Of a DNA stretch of 64,000 bases, positions 38,748 to 49,800 are shown one piece after another. How positions within the stretch are numbered: the stretch's first letter is position 1; the number at the start of each line of letters is the position of its first letter. Origin of the DNA: Euryodendron excelsum (Eukaryota > Streptophyta > Magnoliopsida > Ericales > Pentaphylacaceae); the NCBI GenBank assembly GCA_033060915.1, contig CM065387.1:42383501-42447500 (forward strand), read 5' to 3'. A model generated the notes under the pieces. It saw nothing but the letters and a program-made list of their open reading frames with translations. It was not told the origin of the DNA and made no database searches. A program made the position numbers and the translations under genes.

Positions 38748-41700
38748 TTACTTCTATCTGGGTGTAGAGAACAATATGTACCACCCTAAAGCAAATCCAT
38801 GTAGGATGGAACTTCCCTTACACAGAGCAAAAAGGAAATCAATTATTCTTCTGTTGGTGATAGCCTACCCCAAGTCATTGGGATATAAGGCTCTATTTGG
38901 TGGATTTAGATGAGATTGTTCAAGTATTGTGCTGGCATATTGTTCTCTTGTTCATGGAATTTGATGTAGGAAAGTGTATCGACTCACTCCTTTCAAGCAT
39001 CTAAGAAATCTGGTGATATTTCATTTGTTGCCCACCACATGCTTGTTGATATGCCATTTACATCTTTCCTACTTTGATTGCATACACTAAATGATTCCAG
39101 TTGTATGAACTGTGCAGGAAAGCTTAAACGGGGTGAACCAGCGATTAACCTGAACCCGCTACCATTAATCGGGGCTGGGCGGGGACGGGTTAGAGAGGTT
39201 AATATAAATGGGGATGGGGTTTTGAGTCCCACCCCGTCGTGGGTTTGGGACAGGGAGGACGGAAGGATTTTCCTATTAGGGGCAGGGTAGGATTGGGGCA
39301 AACCCATACCAAACCCACCCCATTGCCATCCCTAGACTAGAGCCCCATCATGAACCTTGGACTTCTATGTAAGAACTCAGGCATAATATGTGACACTGAC
39401 ACTGAGGGAGCATGACCTAGGGATTTCTACTACTGGTGCTCTGAGCATCCACATATTTCTCAAGTTTTGCCGTTGCTTCCCTTAGTTCAGTGTGAGGCAC
39501 ATCTCCCACTTATACAAACCTTACCAACATTTCATACAACACTTAGCTATTAATCCAAGAGGTATAGATTAATGGCTTACTCCAGATAGCATGTTTCAAA
39601 TATGCTAAATCAACTGAACCACTCATCAGTTGGACAATAGTCATATGCAGCTAGAGTGAAGAACAATAAGGTATCCTACAAATTTACAGGCAGCATTTCA
39701 AGCCCATATGAGGAAATAAAACTAAGATCTGTGATATTCATTCATGCTAAGTTCTACTTCAGCATCATGAGTTTACAACCAAGAATGTATGTTTGGGGCC
39801 ACTCTTCACAACAAAGTAGCCCTAAATCAATCCCAAAAAATTAGGTTTGAAGGTACATTAAAGTACCGATCTCGGTGTTCTCTGCTTGATCTTGCATCAA
39901 AAATTTTGATGCTTCATGGACTCAAATTTTTGTCAAGGTGGCCTATCTATGGAAGGCTACCTTGTTCCACAAGGGCTGCTATTGTCTCAATACAGCAAGA
40001 CGAAAAGGCAAAGCACGTCAAGTGGATTGTAAACATTCTTAATAAAAGGAAAGGACTGTATTCACGGTTATGTTACCTTCCCTGGTGTTATAAGACCCCT
40101 CTGCTCGGCATCAGCTATCATACTATATCCTATCCTGAAACCAAAAAAGTATCGAATATTAAACACATCCATCCAAATTTTGAACTAACTGTTTTCAGAC
40201 AGCATTCAGAATTAAAATGAATTATCAATATATGCCCTCGCAGCAGCATTATTTAGAACCTGCATACTGAATATGGGAGGAAATATTTCATAAAGAAGCA
40301 AGAAAACACAGCAACAGGAATCATGTATAATCCTATGACAACATACCTCACCAGGAGCATTATGATTTTGAGACTCAGTTCGATACATGAGTTTATAACC
40401 TTTTTTCGTGTGCACAATTTAAATTACCACAATCCAATCATAGTCACTTTACACTGGTGCAAGACCCATAATTATGCTAAAAAATACCATGATCAGATGA
40501 CAATGACCCACATAATATAATGACACCTACAAATTCAAAACAAGGGTCCAAATCACCTGATCGCGTGGCCATTTTCAATAAAGACCTCTAAGAGAAGATG
40601 CAAGATATGTATACAAGCTTTTAAACTTTCATAGATGTCCGGAAACACCAACCATAAATATGTATGTCTTACCTGTCCTTTATGCTGCAACATGGTTCCA
40701 TGATCTCAAGCTTGGCAGCTATGTTTGCAACAGACCCCTTTACAATATTATTCAAATATACCATCGGAGTTTTCCCAATAAGCTGTCAACAAGCAACCAT
40801 TGGAAGAAAAATAAATCTAGCCACCATGATATATTTATCTACACAACATTCTAACCTCTTATTAAGAAAGAAGAAAAACAAAACTACATGTATATTTCAG
40901 TGTGAACAGGTTGTATAATCATTCGAAAAGCCCATTTGCATATTTTACGTCATAAAACTTCAACAATAGCCCATTTCCAATGAGATTTTGCACTATGAAC
41001 GCAATTCATACTTTCCATGATTCATTCTGAATAAAAGTTGATATTATAAAATGCTTGCAAACATAAACGTAATACAAAATATCACAAACATAATTCCATG
41101 AAATACAACAACGGCCATAAGCATAAGAGATGACCTTATCAGGTAACATGGTACACAAAAAATTTATAAGAACATAAAATTCCATTAATCCCTTCTTCCA
41201 CACATTTTAAAAAATAAATTAATAAAAGAAATATACTTTGCTCGTTAATTCAGATTCGAAACTGGCATCCTAGCTCACAATGTTATTTATGAACTGAATC
41301 CATGATTACAATGAAAGAGATTACCATCAACCTTATGAAGACAACTGAACGAAATGCCTAAATTTTGTACATTTGTCATGTCTCTGGATCAGAAGAGAGT
41401 TCTGTGCTTTCTAGCAGACTATATCAACAAAGCAAGAATTTTAAGAAAAATTCCAAAGCTTCATACAGAAATTGCTTGGCCATAGATTTACCCATCATAC
41501 CGGAGAGTAGACCCTAGAAAAAAAACTAACCAAGTACCCAAAAAGGTTGCAGAATCATAAACGTCCATTAAACTTTTTCCATCTAAGCAGTACAAGTTTT
41601 CGGACTAATCAATTAAAATTAAAATTAAAAAAAAAAAAACAGAAAAAGGAAAAGAAAACAACCAACGTCCCAATTTCCATATAGTCTGAACAACACTAAC

Positions 41701-42367
41701 TTTCTGTTATCGACAGTACTGAAACTGTTCTCATCAGTCAAAATTTGGATAATATAGCCAATTCACAATCATATTTCCAAATAACAAAAAAAATGAAATC
41801 AAACCCCTTTTCTAATTTCATTTCCATTAATTTTTAGTAAAAGAGCTGAATCTAAAATAAAGCGTCATCAATATAGACAATCTTTGAAGCAACAAAACAA
41901 GTGAAAAACAAGCCAATTCAAACTCAAAATTCCAAGATAAAAAATAGAAAATGAAACCTTTGTAATTTCCATTAATTCTTCTACATCTCCACAGCAATTA
42001 AAGTAAGACCTCATCAATATACACACCCTTCTAAGCAGCAAAAATTTTGAAAACCATGCCGTTTCAAACTCAAACTCAAAACCCCAAGAAATATCAAATA
42101 CCCACTTCAGAATTCTTGTGAGTTGCAGCTAAAAGGAGTTGACATTCTCACCTGAGTGACATCTTCGGCAATGTTAAGGCCTTCAATCTCAGTTTGGGGC
42201 TTCACAGACACAGCTTTGCAGACTATCGGACAAAAGACCGTCCCGGACTTCTTGAGGCTCGGAGAAGCGAACCCAACGCGACAGTGACTGAGAAATCGAG
42301 TTTCGAGGCATAGGTCGGACTTGGAGTTGCAGAGAGGCACCAAGGGCTTGTTGAGCAAAGAAGCCAT
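30910..42367 (-). CDS. CS26: Plastid-type cysteine synthase family protein (OASTL / S-sulfocysteine synthase)
   Basis: PLP enzyme making cysteine from O-acetylserine and sulfide, or S-sulfocysteine from thiosulfate, in the plastid. Ten exons, minus strand: 42152-42367, 40673-40782, 40077-40134, 37090-37353, 36453-36590, 36107-36158, 35947-36026, 34534-34593, 33667-33747, 30910-31002. They join in frame to 383 aa with GT-AG introns. Residues 1 to about 55 are Ser/Leu/Lys-rich with few acids, like a transit peptide. The PLP lysine is K107 in CCSIKDR; the substrate loop is TSGNTG (135-140); the phosphate-binding loop is GTGGT (242-246); [10 protein letters not shown] lies near the end. From memory, the end [10 protein letters not shown] and GLITPGK resemble CS26 (S-sulfocysteine synthase) more than OASB; that choice, and so the symbol, is tentative. 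The enzyme family and plastid type are firm. All catalytic motifs are intact. Confidence 0.95.
31497..31891. mobile_element. hAT-type MITE in cysteine synthase intron 9
   Basis: 395 bp bounded by a perfect 8-bp duplication TAAAACCC (31489-31496 and 31892-31899). Ends: TAAGAAGCACAGACAC and, complemented, CCTAGGAAACACGGACAC. Both ends repeat GACACG/CGTGTC words. Non-coding. Confidence 0.8.
33811..33840. repeat. Perfect 30-bp palindrome
   Basis: CACATATACATGGAT followed at once by its exact reverse complement, with no loop. It lies 64 bp upstream (in gene sense) of exon 9 of the cysteine synthase gene, inside intron 8, next to looser ACATGTACACATA repeats. Confidence 0.9.
34758..35002. mobile_element. 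hAT-like MITE with GGCCGGCC ends, intron 7
   Basis: 245 bp starting CAAGGCCGGCCCTG and ending AAGGCCGGCCCCA, so both ends carry the same 8-bp GC palindrome. Flanks AATACAAA (34750-34757) and AATACACA (35003-35010) match at 7 of 8. The right half is rich in GGGTTTGCC/GGGGTTGCC-like words. Confidence 0.7.
36597..36626. repeat. (AC)n(AG)n microsatellite, intron 4
   Basis: A short CA run followed by an AG run directly upstream (in gene sense) of exon 5 of the cysteine synthase gene; it overlaps the acceptor's pyrimidine tract on the minus strand (CTCTCT...GTGTGTGCAG). Confidence 0.85.
38350..39334. mobile_element. hAT-type element (TAGAGATGGCAA ends), intron 3
   Basis: 985 bp with inverted ends TAGAGATGGCAAT and ATTGCCATCCCTA (one mismatch), flanked by a perfect 8-bp duplication GACTAGAG (38342-38349 and 39335-39342). 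Both outer parts are full of CCCGCCCC/GGGACGGG-like words. The left and right sub-ends are also found, in the same order, at the two ends of the composite element 11389-15851. A long CT microsatellite lies inside. No transposase, so it is non-autonomous. Confidence 0.92.
38710..38744. repeat. (CT)n microsatellite
   Basis: About 17 uninterrupted CT units inside the hAT-type element of intron 3. Confidence 0.95.
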
Positions 42368-44243
42368 TGTCGCTTCGTCTTCTGCTCTCTTCCAGGAACT
42401 CTCTCTCCTCTCTTTCTCTCTCCCGGATAGCAGCTTATCGTTTACTATTGTTTGGCATTTTAGAATCCAGCTTTTTAACTAAATTTAATTTTCAGTTTTT
42501 AGCTTACGCAGTACGCTTACCCACAAAAAAAAAAAAAAAAAAAGAGAGAAATTAATTTTGTTTTGAAAAGCTAAAGAAGAAAAAAAAAACTAGTTAAAAA
42601 GTTATACCAAACAGACCTAAGGGGTCCAAAAAGAAATAAAAACAGCATGAGCAAATTTTGATTCAAGCTACATGATATACAAAATTTTGTTTTTAAAAAT
42701 GCATTTTTAACTCTATTGAATCAATTGTTTGAAATTTTATTTTTCAAATCTTATCTTTATGAGCAATGAAGTATTCAAGTTACAAAATTTTAGTTATCTT
42801 ATATTGAATTTTAGCTCACTTTTCAAAAATTGGCTAGACTTTTTGGTCAATTTAAGAAAAAAATTACTTGGTCGGTTTTTAAAAGTGCTGTTAGTTTTTG
42901 TTTCTTGTTGTATGTCATAAGTGTGTGTTTTTGTTTTTTATTTTTTATGATCTGATGATGGCATTTATAGGTTACTGTTCTACTAACAATATTAGATCAA
43001 TGTTTTAAAATCAGAAAACACACCTATTTTAATATTTTTTATGTTTTTTATTTTTAAAAAAACAGAAAACAGAAACCAAACAAACTAATGTTGCAAAATG
43101 TTTTGATTTATTGGCCAATTTTTTTCTTTTCCTATCAGAATTTAACCAATTTAATTATATTATTTAATCTGAACCTGATTTCAGACATATTTACACATTA
43201 ATTCACTGCTTTTAAAACCACTGCACCTACTTGTTTTCTAAAGAAGATAATAACAATATTCAACAGTATCAAATCCTCTATAAATTTCTGAATTACCCTA
43301 TTGATGGAGTAGTATAAATTGGGAATGCAAAATGTTTTACTTTGCAAAAAGAATGCAAAAAAAAAAAATTATTTCTTTTTTATAAGGCAAAAAAAAGAAA
43401 TAAAAAAACTTATTGAAATAAAAAGTAAAATCTACCAGTTCATTGTAATATTGCATGTTTCTAAAAATAGTGTATTTTAATATTTAAGTGCATTTCGAGA
43501 ATTTTGATGATGAAATTATTTTAAGGTGAATAGATTATAAGAGTCTGTATTGAAAATGATAAAATGAAATAGGCTCGTGATAATGAATTTAGCTCCATAT
43601 ATTTTTTTTAAAAAATAACATATAGTTGCATATAGTATACAAGGACTTGGGCATGTTGTAAATATGACACTTGCATTTTAGGCATCTTTGTAATTCTACT
43701 ACTTGGGGCATATTAGTAGTTTTTGGGGCTGCATTAGTGTATTCTAATTATGGAATAATAGTATCAGGGTTTTAGGGTATTGACTCTTGAACATGGACAT
43801 GCATTTCAAAAGTTGTCACATCCTAAAACTTTAATTTTTGTTAAAGTAATGATATACAATTAGAAATTCATACAGAATTTATCACCAAAATGATGTGTCT
43901 AAGTTGTGTTCCTATCACTTCATAATAAAGAACCCATCAAAGTGCATGTTAATTACAAAATTGTTATTGCCACATTATTCTTGTACAAAATTCTGTACAA
44001 TAATTCTGAAAGAATAGCATTTTTTTTTTTTTATTATTGTCACAACTTTTAAAAACATCTGTAACCCACAAGTATGAACTTGTCTTTTAACTCCTAGTAT
44101 GTACAAAGTACGTAAATTTTTAACTTAATAAATCATTAATCAAATTCCATATCATTAGTAATATTTTTTGTTACTTATTTTAAATAAAATGCACAAATCT
44201 CACAAATAGTGGAGGTAGACAGAGGTTGCAGCTTTACTCAAAA
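42368..44243. other. Upstream region of the cysteine synthase gene
   Basis: The first 60 bp are CT-rich on the plus strand (a GA-rich leader on the transcribed strand). The remainder is AT-rich with poly(A)/poly(T) runs. It should contain the promoter, but no individual element could be assigned. No other gene is seen. Confidence 0.45.
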
Positions 44244-44385
44244 TATTTACGCTTTGTTTAGAATTTGAATTTTTAGTGAAAAAAAAAAAAAAGTGATGGA
44301 ATATCTTTCTTCTCTTTTCCTTCATATTTTTCTTTTTCTTTGTTTTTCTTACTAAAAATTCGGGTTTGAAGCCAAGTATAACAAA
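44244..44385. mobile_element. Foldback MITE (same family as 24544 and 52315)
   Basis: Arms GAATTTGAATTTTTAGTGAA and TACTAAAAATTCGGGTTTGA are inverted to each other around an A- then T-rich core. No target duplication was established. Confidence 0.5.
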
Positions 44386-44860
44386 ACTACTTCTTCGCAA
44401 AACTTTTTTCAATAAAATAGTCGTGTTGGAACATATTGTATGTTTTTCTCTTTTTTATATGATTATATCTATACATATATATATATATATATATGTATAC
44501 ATGCTTACCTTTTTTAACCAGTGATGTGGTTCATAATGGTGTCAAAACCTCAATCTAAAATTAAGTCCAACGGCTTCTACTACTTTGCCTTCAACTTCCA
44601 ATGACAATAATCGTGAATAACTCTTTCCCCCTTTCTATCCGTAGGAAAGTTCTATAGTTTTTTACTCTTTGTTCGGAAGATAAATGTTTAAATTGTATTA
44701 ACCTATTGTTGTGGGCATGGCTTAATGTCAGCTTTCAATAAGGAAAATTGTATCTTATTTAGAAAATTTTATGATGCTCAACCTTTGGAAATGGCAAATC
44801 ATGCGCAACTATATTTGTGACCACCAATGTGCCACTTAAGAAGTTGTCAATAAAAAATTT

Positions 44861-45326
44861 GGGTCAAGTACAAACACATCTTTTGAATTATGACTCAGTA
44901 TTATTAAATTCTTTTAAACTTTAAAACATAACATATTGATTCCTTAAACTATCAATTTGTAATAATTAACACTCTCTTTGAGCAATGTAGTAGCAATCAT
45001 TTAGGTGAGTAGATGAAAATTATCATGTAACTTGCACATGTTCACAAAAGTTTATTTTATACTTAAATTACATTCTTCTTTTTTTGTAATAATTGTCTAA
45101 TTATTGAAATAATTATTGTTGTCCCTCGAAATGACATGTAAATATACTTTGGTGAACATGTACAAGTCACATAATAATTTTTCATTCATTTTTCTAACGG
45201 ATTGCTAGCATAAGATATTAATTGATACAAATTAATAGTTTAAGGAGTCAATGTGTTATATTTTAAAATTTAAAGAATTTAGTGATACTGAACCATAGTT
45301 TAAGGTGTGTATTTGCAATTAACCCT
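44861..45326. mobile_element. Mutator-like MITE with long inverted ends
   Basis: 466 bp. The left end GGGTCAAGTACAAACACATC and the complemented right end AGGGTTAATTGCAAATACAC start long imperfect inverted repeats (shared GACTCAGTATTATTAAAT-like block). Flanks AAAAAATTT (44852-44860) and AAAAAATTA (45327-45335) form a 9-bp duplication, 8 of 9 matching, though the A-run lowers its weight. A truncated relative lies at 9100-9545. Confidence 0.65.
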
Positions 45327-45907
45327 AAAAAATTATAATGTGATATTATCTAAACAGTAAACAGAATACACTATTGACTTTTTGGGGCGTTTTTGAGTGG
45401 CCGTTTTCTCAAATAGGTTTATTGAGATAATGGCATATTAATGGCATTGAAAATCTCGGATGTGCTGTGAAGCTCCCATAATCTTTTTCAAAAGTGCACT
45501 TAACTCTACATTGACTAAAAGGGTGCCCCACTACATATATAATCAGTTTGAGCAAATGAGAGAAACAGGAAAGGAATTGTCTATATAAATCAGATAATAT
45601 GTGCAAAACGTTAGTAATTTATTAAACTTTGTTAGACAGTTTGGAAAAATAAAGAAAAGGTGTGACAAATCCTCATATAATGATGGAACTCGTAAATTGT
45701 ATTTTATTAACTTCTTTTAATAATCAGATAGACAGAGATCCCCATGTTTCTAGTTCTTCATCTCTTTCACAAATAAGCTACTCAACCCATGATGACAGCA
45801 GAAGCCAGACTTAATTAGTCAAAAATTCTTAAAACTTAAAAGTATGTTAATAGATCCTAGTCTTAATATTGTTACGATTTTACATCGGATAAAAAAATAG
45901 AGGTCTT
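45327..45907. other. Intergenic, nothing identified
   Basis: AT-rich, no supported gene or delimited element. A GTTACGATTTTACATCGGAT motif near 45873-45892, reminiscent of the start of small plant LTR elements, precedes the hairpin at 45908. Confidence 0.35.
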
Positions 45908-46082
45908 AAGCCATACAAGGGGGTAAGCAGCACCACTTAACAACTTGAGCTTTTAGGTCGGATGGCAAATGCTCGGCCCGTGACAAGCTCTTATTTCACT
46001 TGTCACGGGCCGGACGCTTGCCATCCGACCCAAAAATTCAAGTTGTTAGATGATGCTACTAATCCCCTGATATGGTTCAAGG
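45908..46082. repeat. Long hairpin downstream of the B3 gene
   Basis: A strong inverted repeat: left arm about 45908-45987 and right arm about 45999-46082, loop about 11 bp. The inner arms are close to perfect: GGTCGGATGGCAAATGC pairs with GCTTGCCATCCGACC, and CGGCCCGTGACAAG with CTTGTCACGGGCCGG. The outer arms pair with more mismatches (AGCACCACTTAACAACTTG with CAAGTTGTTAGATGATGCT). It begins about 55 bp past the stop codon of the B3 gene (46137), so it may lie in that gene's 3' untranslated region. Possibly a foldback element or a small LTR-type remnant. Confidence 0.8.
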
Positions 46083-46136
46083 CTTCCCTTCTCTTGTCTG
46101 ACAAGAAATTGTGACAAAATAAAACTTGAAAAGAGT

Positions 46137-46852
46137 TTAGAGCAACTTCTTAACAATTAGAACTCCATAAATGCACTCAAATTCATTCTCAACTGCAAAA
46201 ACACATTCATCTCCAAGATGAATGATATTTGCCTTACCAAATGCTTCCCATCCGCTTGCCAAAATATTGAACCCATATTTCTCACTGTAGATGACTGGCC
46301 ACAATCTTGATGCCGGGTCTCGAAGGACTTTTGCCTTCCCTTCCTTTCTCTGCTTTCCTTTGAATGAAAAGGATGGCAAGCAAGTTGGAAACTCCTGCGC
46401 TGATATTAAAGGGCTGTGAAAAAACAGTTTATAGATGGGGAAAGCGGAGGACATCTAATTTCACCATCTGAAAAAGAAGGGGAAAATCCCGGGAAGACAA
46501 TCATTTCCACACAAGAGATGCATGCAGGAACTAATACCCGTCATTAAACATAGTTCATTCAATTGCATAAATATGCTCACAATTTCAATTGCATAAATAT
46601 GCTCACAAGTAGCCAACAGTAATAGATTCCTCACTAAAACATGAAAGTCTTCTAATCATCAGGATGGATTGGAAACTTTATTTCAATCTATCTGAAAAAT
46701 CCTCATAGCTAGCAAGGATTTATTGAAATGTGGAGAGTTGATAGAGAACCCTCTAGCATATATACATCCACAAACTCTAGTGTTTCACCCACAATATTGT
46801 GGTACTGGATACCCATGATTAGAAATTCATGCCCAACTAGAGACAAGTTTTT

Positions 46853-46887
<35 letters not shown>

Positions 46888-49800
46888 AAGAGAGAGCTTA
46901 CATTTTTCAACCTGTCTATTACCACAGAGCAGAGACATAAGAAAAGTTAGAAGTGGAAGTAGGGAATCCAGATTGGCAAAATAAATTGGGCTTCAAACGC
47001 AAATTACCATTTTTGGATGTATTTCAATTTATACTGATCGACATAGAATACTAAATTCTAAGGCAGGGCAATCAGAAGAATAACATCACAAAAAAACAAT
47101 AGATTATCATTTAAGTCAGATGATTATGACAACATTTTGATGTACTGTGGAAAAAACTCAACATTCCCTAGTGACCTAGTCACCCTACATCTTGGGAATA
47201 CATAAATGTACAAGTTACAACTCACAGGGAAAACTTCACCTGCCCACTTTTGTGAAGATCTAATATTCAATTCTTAATTGAGAAGGGATTTAGATTTTTT
47301 TAAGTTAAACCTAATGCATGTGAGATCAAGAGTCTTCATTTAGTTTCTTGCATCCTTTACATGATTTTGTCCATCAGCATCACATAATAGCATGGCACAA
47401 CAACTAAAAGGAGAGAAGGAAATAGTATAACGTGCAATGGAAAATGAAGTGATTTATTTAGAACCTTTGCTATGGAGGATGAACTTGTTAAGTTGTCATA
47501 TAAGAACTGTTCAAAAAGCAGTAATATTTTGTTGGTAAAATCAACAAATACAATGAGTTTATGAGTAACAAACAAGAAATGACCACTTCACTGCCACCAC
47601 CGAGAAAGAGATTTTGCTGCAAACATAGAGGATAATTCGTTGGCGTCAATTCGAACCTGATACAGAAGCAGTATTTGAACCCTGCTTGTTCATCAAATCA
47701 TTAATAGTTGTGTGGCATGTTCATCTTTGGCACTGGAATATCTGTTAGTCCATGTTGTCTTCTTCTGATTGCCATTGTCCTCTGAATTACTGTTACTCCT
47801 TGTTCTTTTTGTCTCGGATTGTCATTGTCCTCCGAAAATGTCTTTTTCTTCCGATTGCCATTGTCCTCAGAAGATGTTCTTTTTTTCCAATTGTCATTGT
47901 CCTCCGATAATTTGAGTTTTTGACAACCATTTTTTCCATAGACTTGAACAACAAAGTGAGATTGCACTATGTAATGGAATACTATGAAATCTCCAACTTC
48001 CAGACCATGTTCTAGTGAAAAAGCAAGCCATCCCTGTTGAAAAGCCAAGGACCCTTTATAGTTGGATAATGTTACTGTCCACGTCTGCCCACTTGGATCC
48101 TCCAGCTGAGTTTTCTGATCAATCAAGTCCGACACCTTCGAGGCAAATTTACGAGGCAAGAACTGCAAAATAACGACAGTAACTTAGAAAACATAACATA
48201 GATGATGTATAACAGAAAAATTAGTACACATACCATCACTACATAGTTAACTATATCCTTTATAGGTTTGCTTCAGAACTTTATAATAGTTCAATTCATA
48301 CATATCCAGACGCTGACTACAAATCTTTAGCCATCGGGACAATGCCATGGAGCCTCTTCAGGTCAACTACAGTCACTGTGCAGTATTAAATCTATTTTTT
48401 TTTTCAAGAAGCACATGTCAAAGGATGAGACTGCCGCCAATAAAATAAAGAGTAAATTACACTGATCTCCTCTGACAATAACAAGTAATTCTTCTGTAAT
48501 TTTGAAAATAACAACACCCTCCCTTCTAACTTAATTTGGTTAATTTCACTTTGCACTTCTGCACTTTATCTTCAGTCTCACTTTAATCCCTCCACTTTAA
48601 AATGTAACAGTTAACCCTTTAGAGTTTTAGTCAAGTATCACTTTAGTCCTTCCGTTAGCTACCGTTATATTACTTAACGGAAAATGATCATGCGGGCCTC
48701 ATATGTAAAAATTTTAAAGGCAATATAGGAATTTTGCAAATTGTGTTTTAGAATGAAAAAAATGATTAAGAAATAAGATTGTATATATCATCTTTAGGAT
48801 TAATTATTAACACACCCTCTGAATTATGAATCAGTATATAATTGATCAGTGTGAATCAGTATAATCATAAAAATAATGTATAATTAGTAAGACAAAAATT
48901 AAATTTTTAAAAAATAACTAATTTCACTAAAAAAATAACTAACACACCCATTTAAGTTATTTTTTTAAAAATTTAATTTTTGTCTTACTAATTATCCTTT
49001 GTTTTTAGGATTATACTGATTCACACTTATTAATTATATACTCAATGTTATTAGTATATAATTAATTATTAACACACCCTTTGAATTATAAATCAATATA
49101 TAATTAATCAGTGTAAACCAGTATAATCCTAAAAATAAAGCATAATTAGTAAGACAAAAATTATATTTTTTTAAAAAAAAAACTTAAATGGGTGTGTTGG
49201 TTATTTTTTTTAGTGAAATTGTTATTTTTTTAAAAATCTAATTTTTATCTTACTAATTATACTTTATTTTTAGAATTATATTAATTCACACTGATTAATT
49301 ATATACTGATTTATAATTTAGATGGTGTGTTAATAATTAATCCTAAAAATAATATATATAATTTTATTTTTTAATTATTTTTTTCATTCTCAAACACAAT
49401 GTGCGAAATTCCTATATTATTCTTAAAATTTTTACATGTAAGGTCCACATAACCATTTTTCGTTAAGTAATATAATAGTAGCTAACGGAATGACCAAAGT
49501 GGCACTTGACCAAAACTCTAAGGGGTTAATTGTTACATTTTAAAGTGGAGGGACTAAAGTGAGACTGAGGGTAAAGTGTAGGGATGCAAAGGAAAATTAA
49601 CCCAACTTAATTTTATGTTTTAATTTCCCCAAACCGTTAAAGGCCAATCACAATTTTTGCTGGCATCATTTTATCATTTCTTAAAATACCAATTTTACCT
49701 TTAATAAAGGTAGTAATAAGAATTTGACTGAATAATATAATATGATGAGTTAACTCATCTTAAAAAGAACTGAGTTAACTCAGCTTACGCTCCTTCCCTG

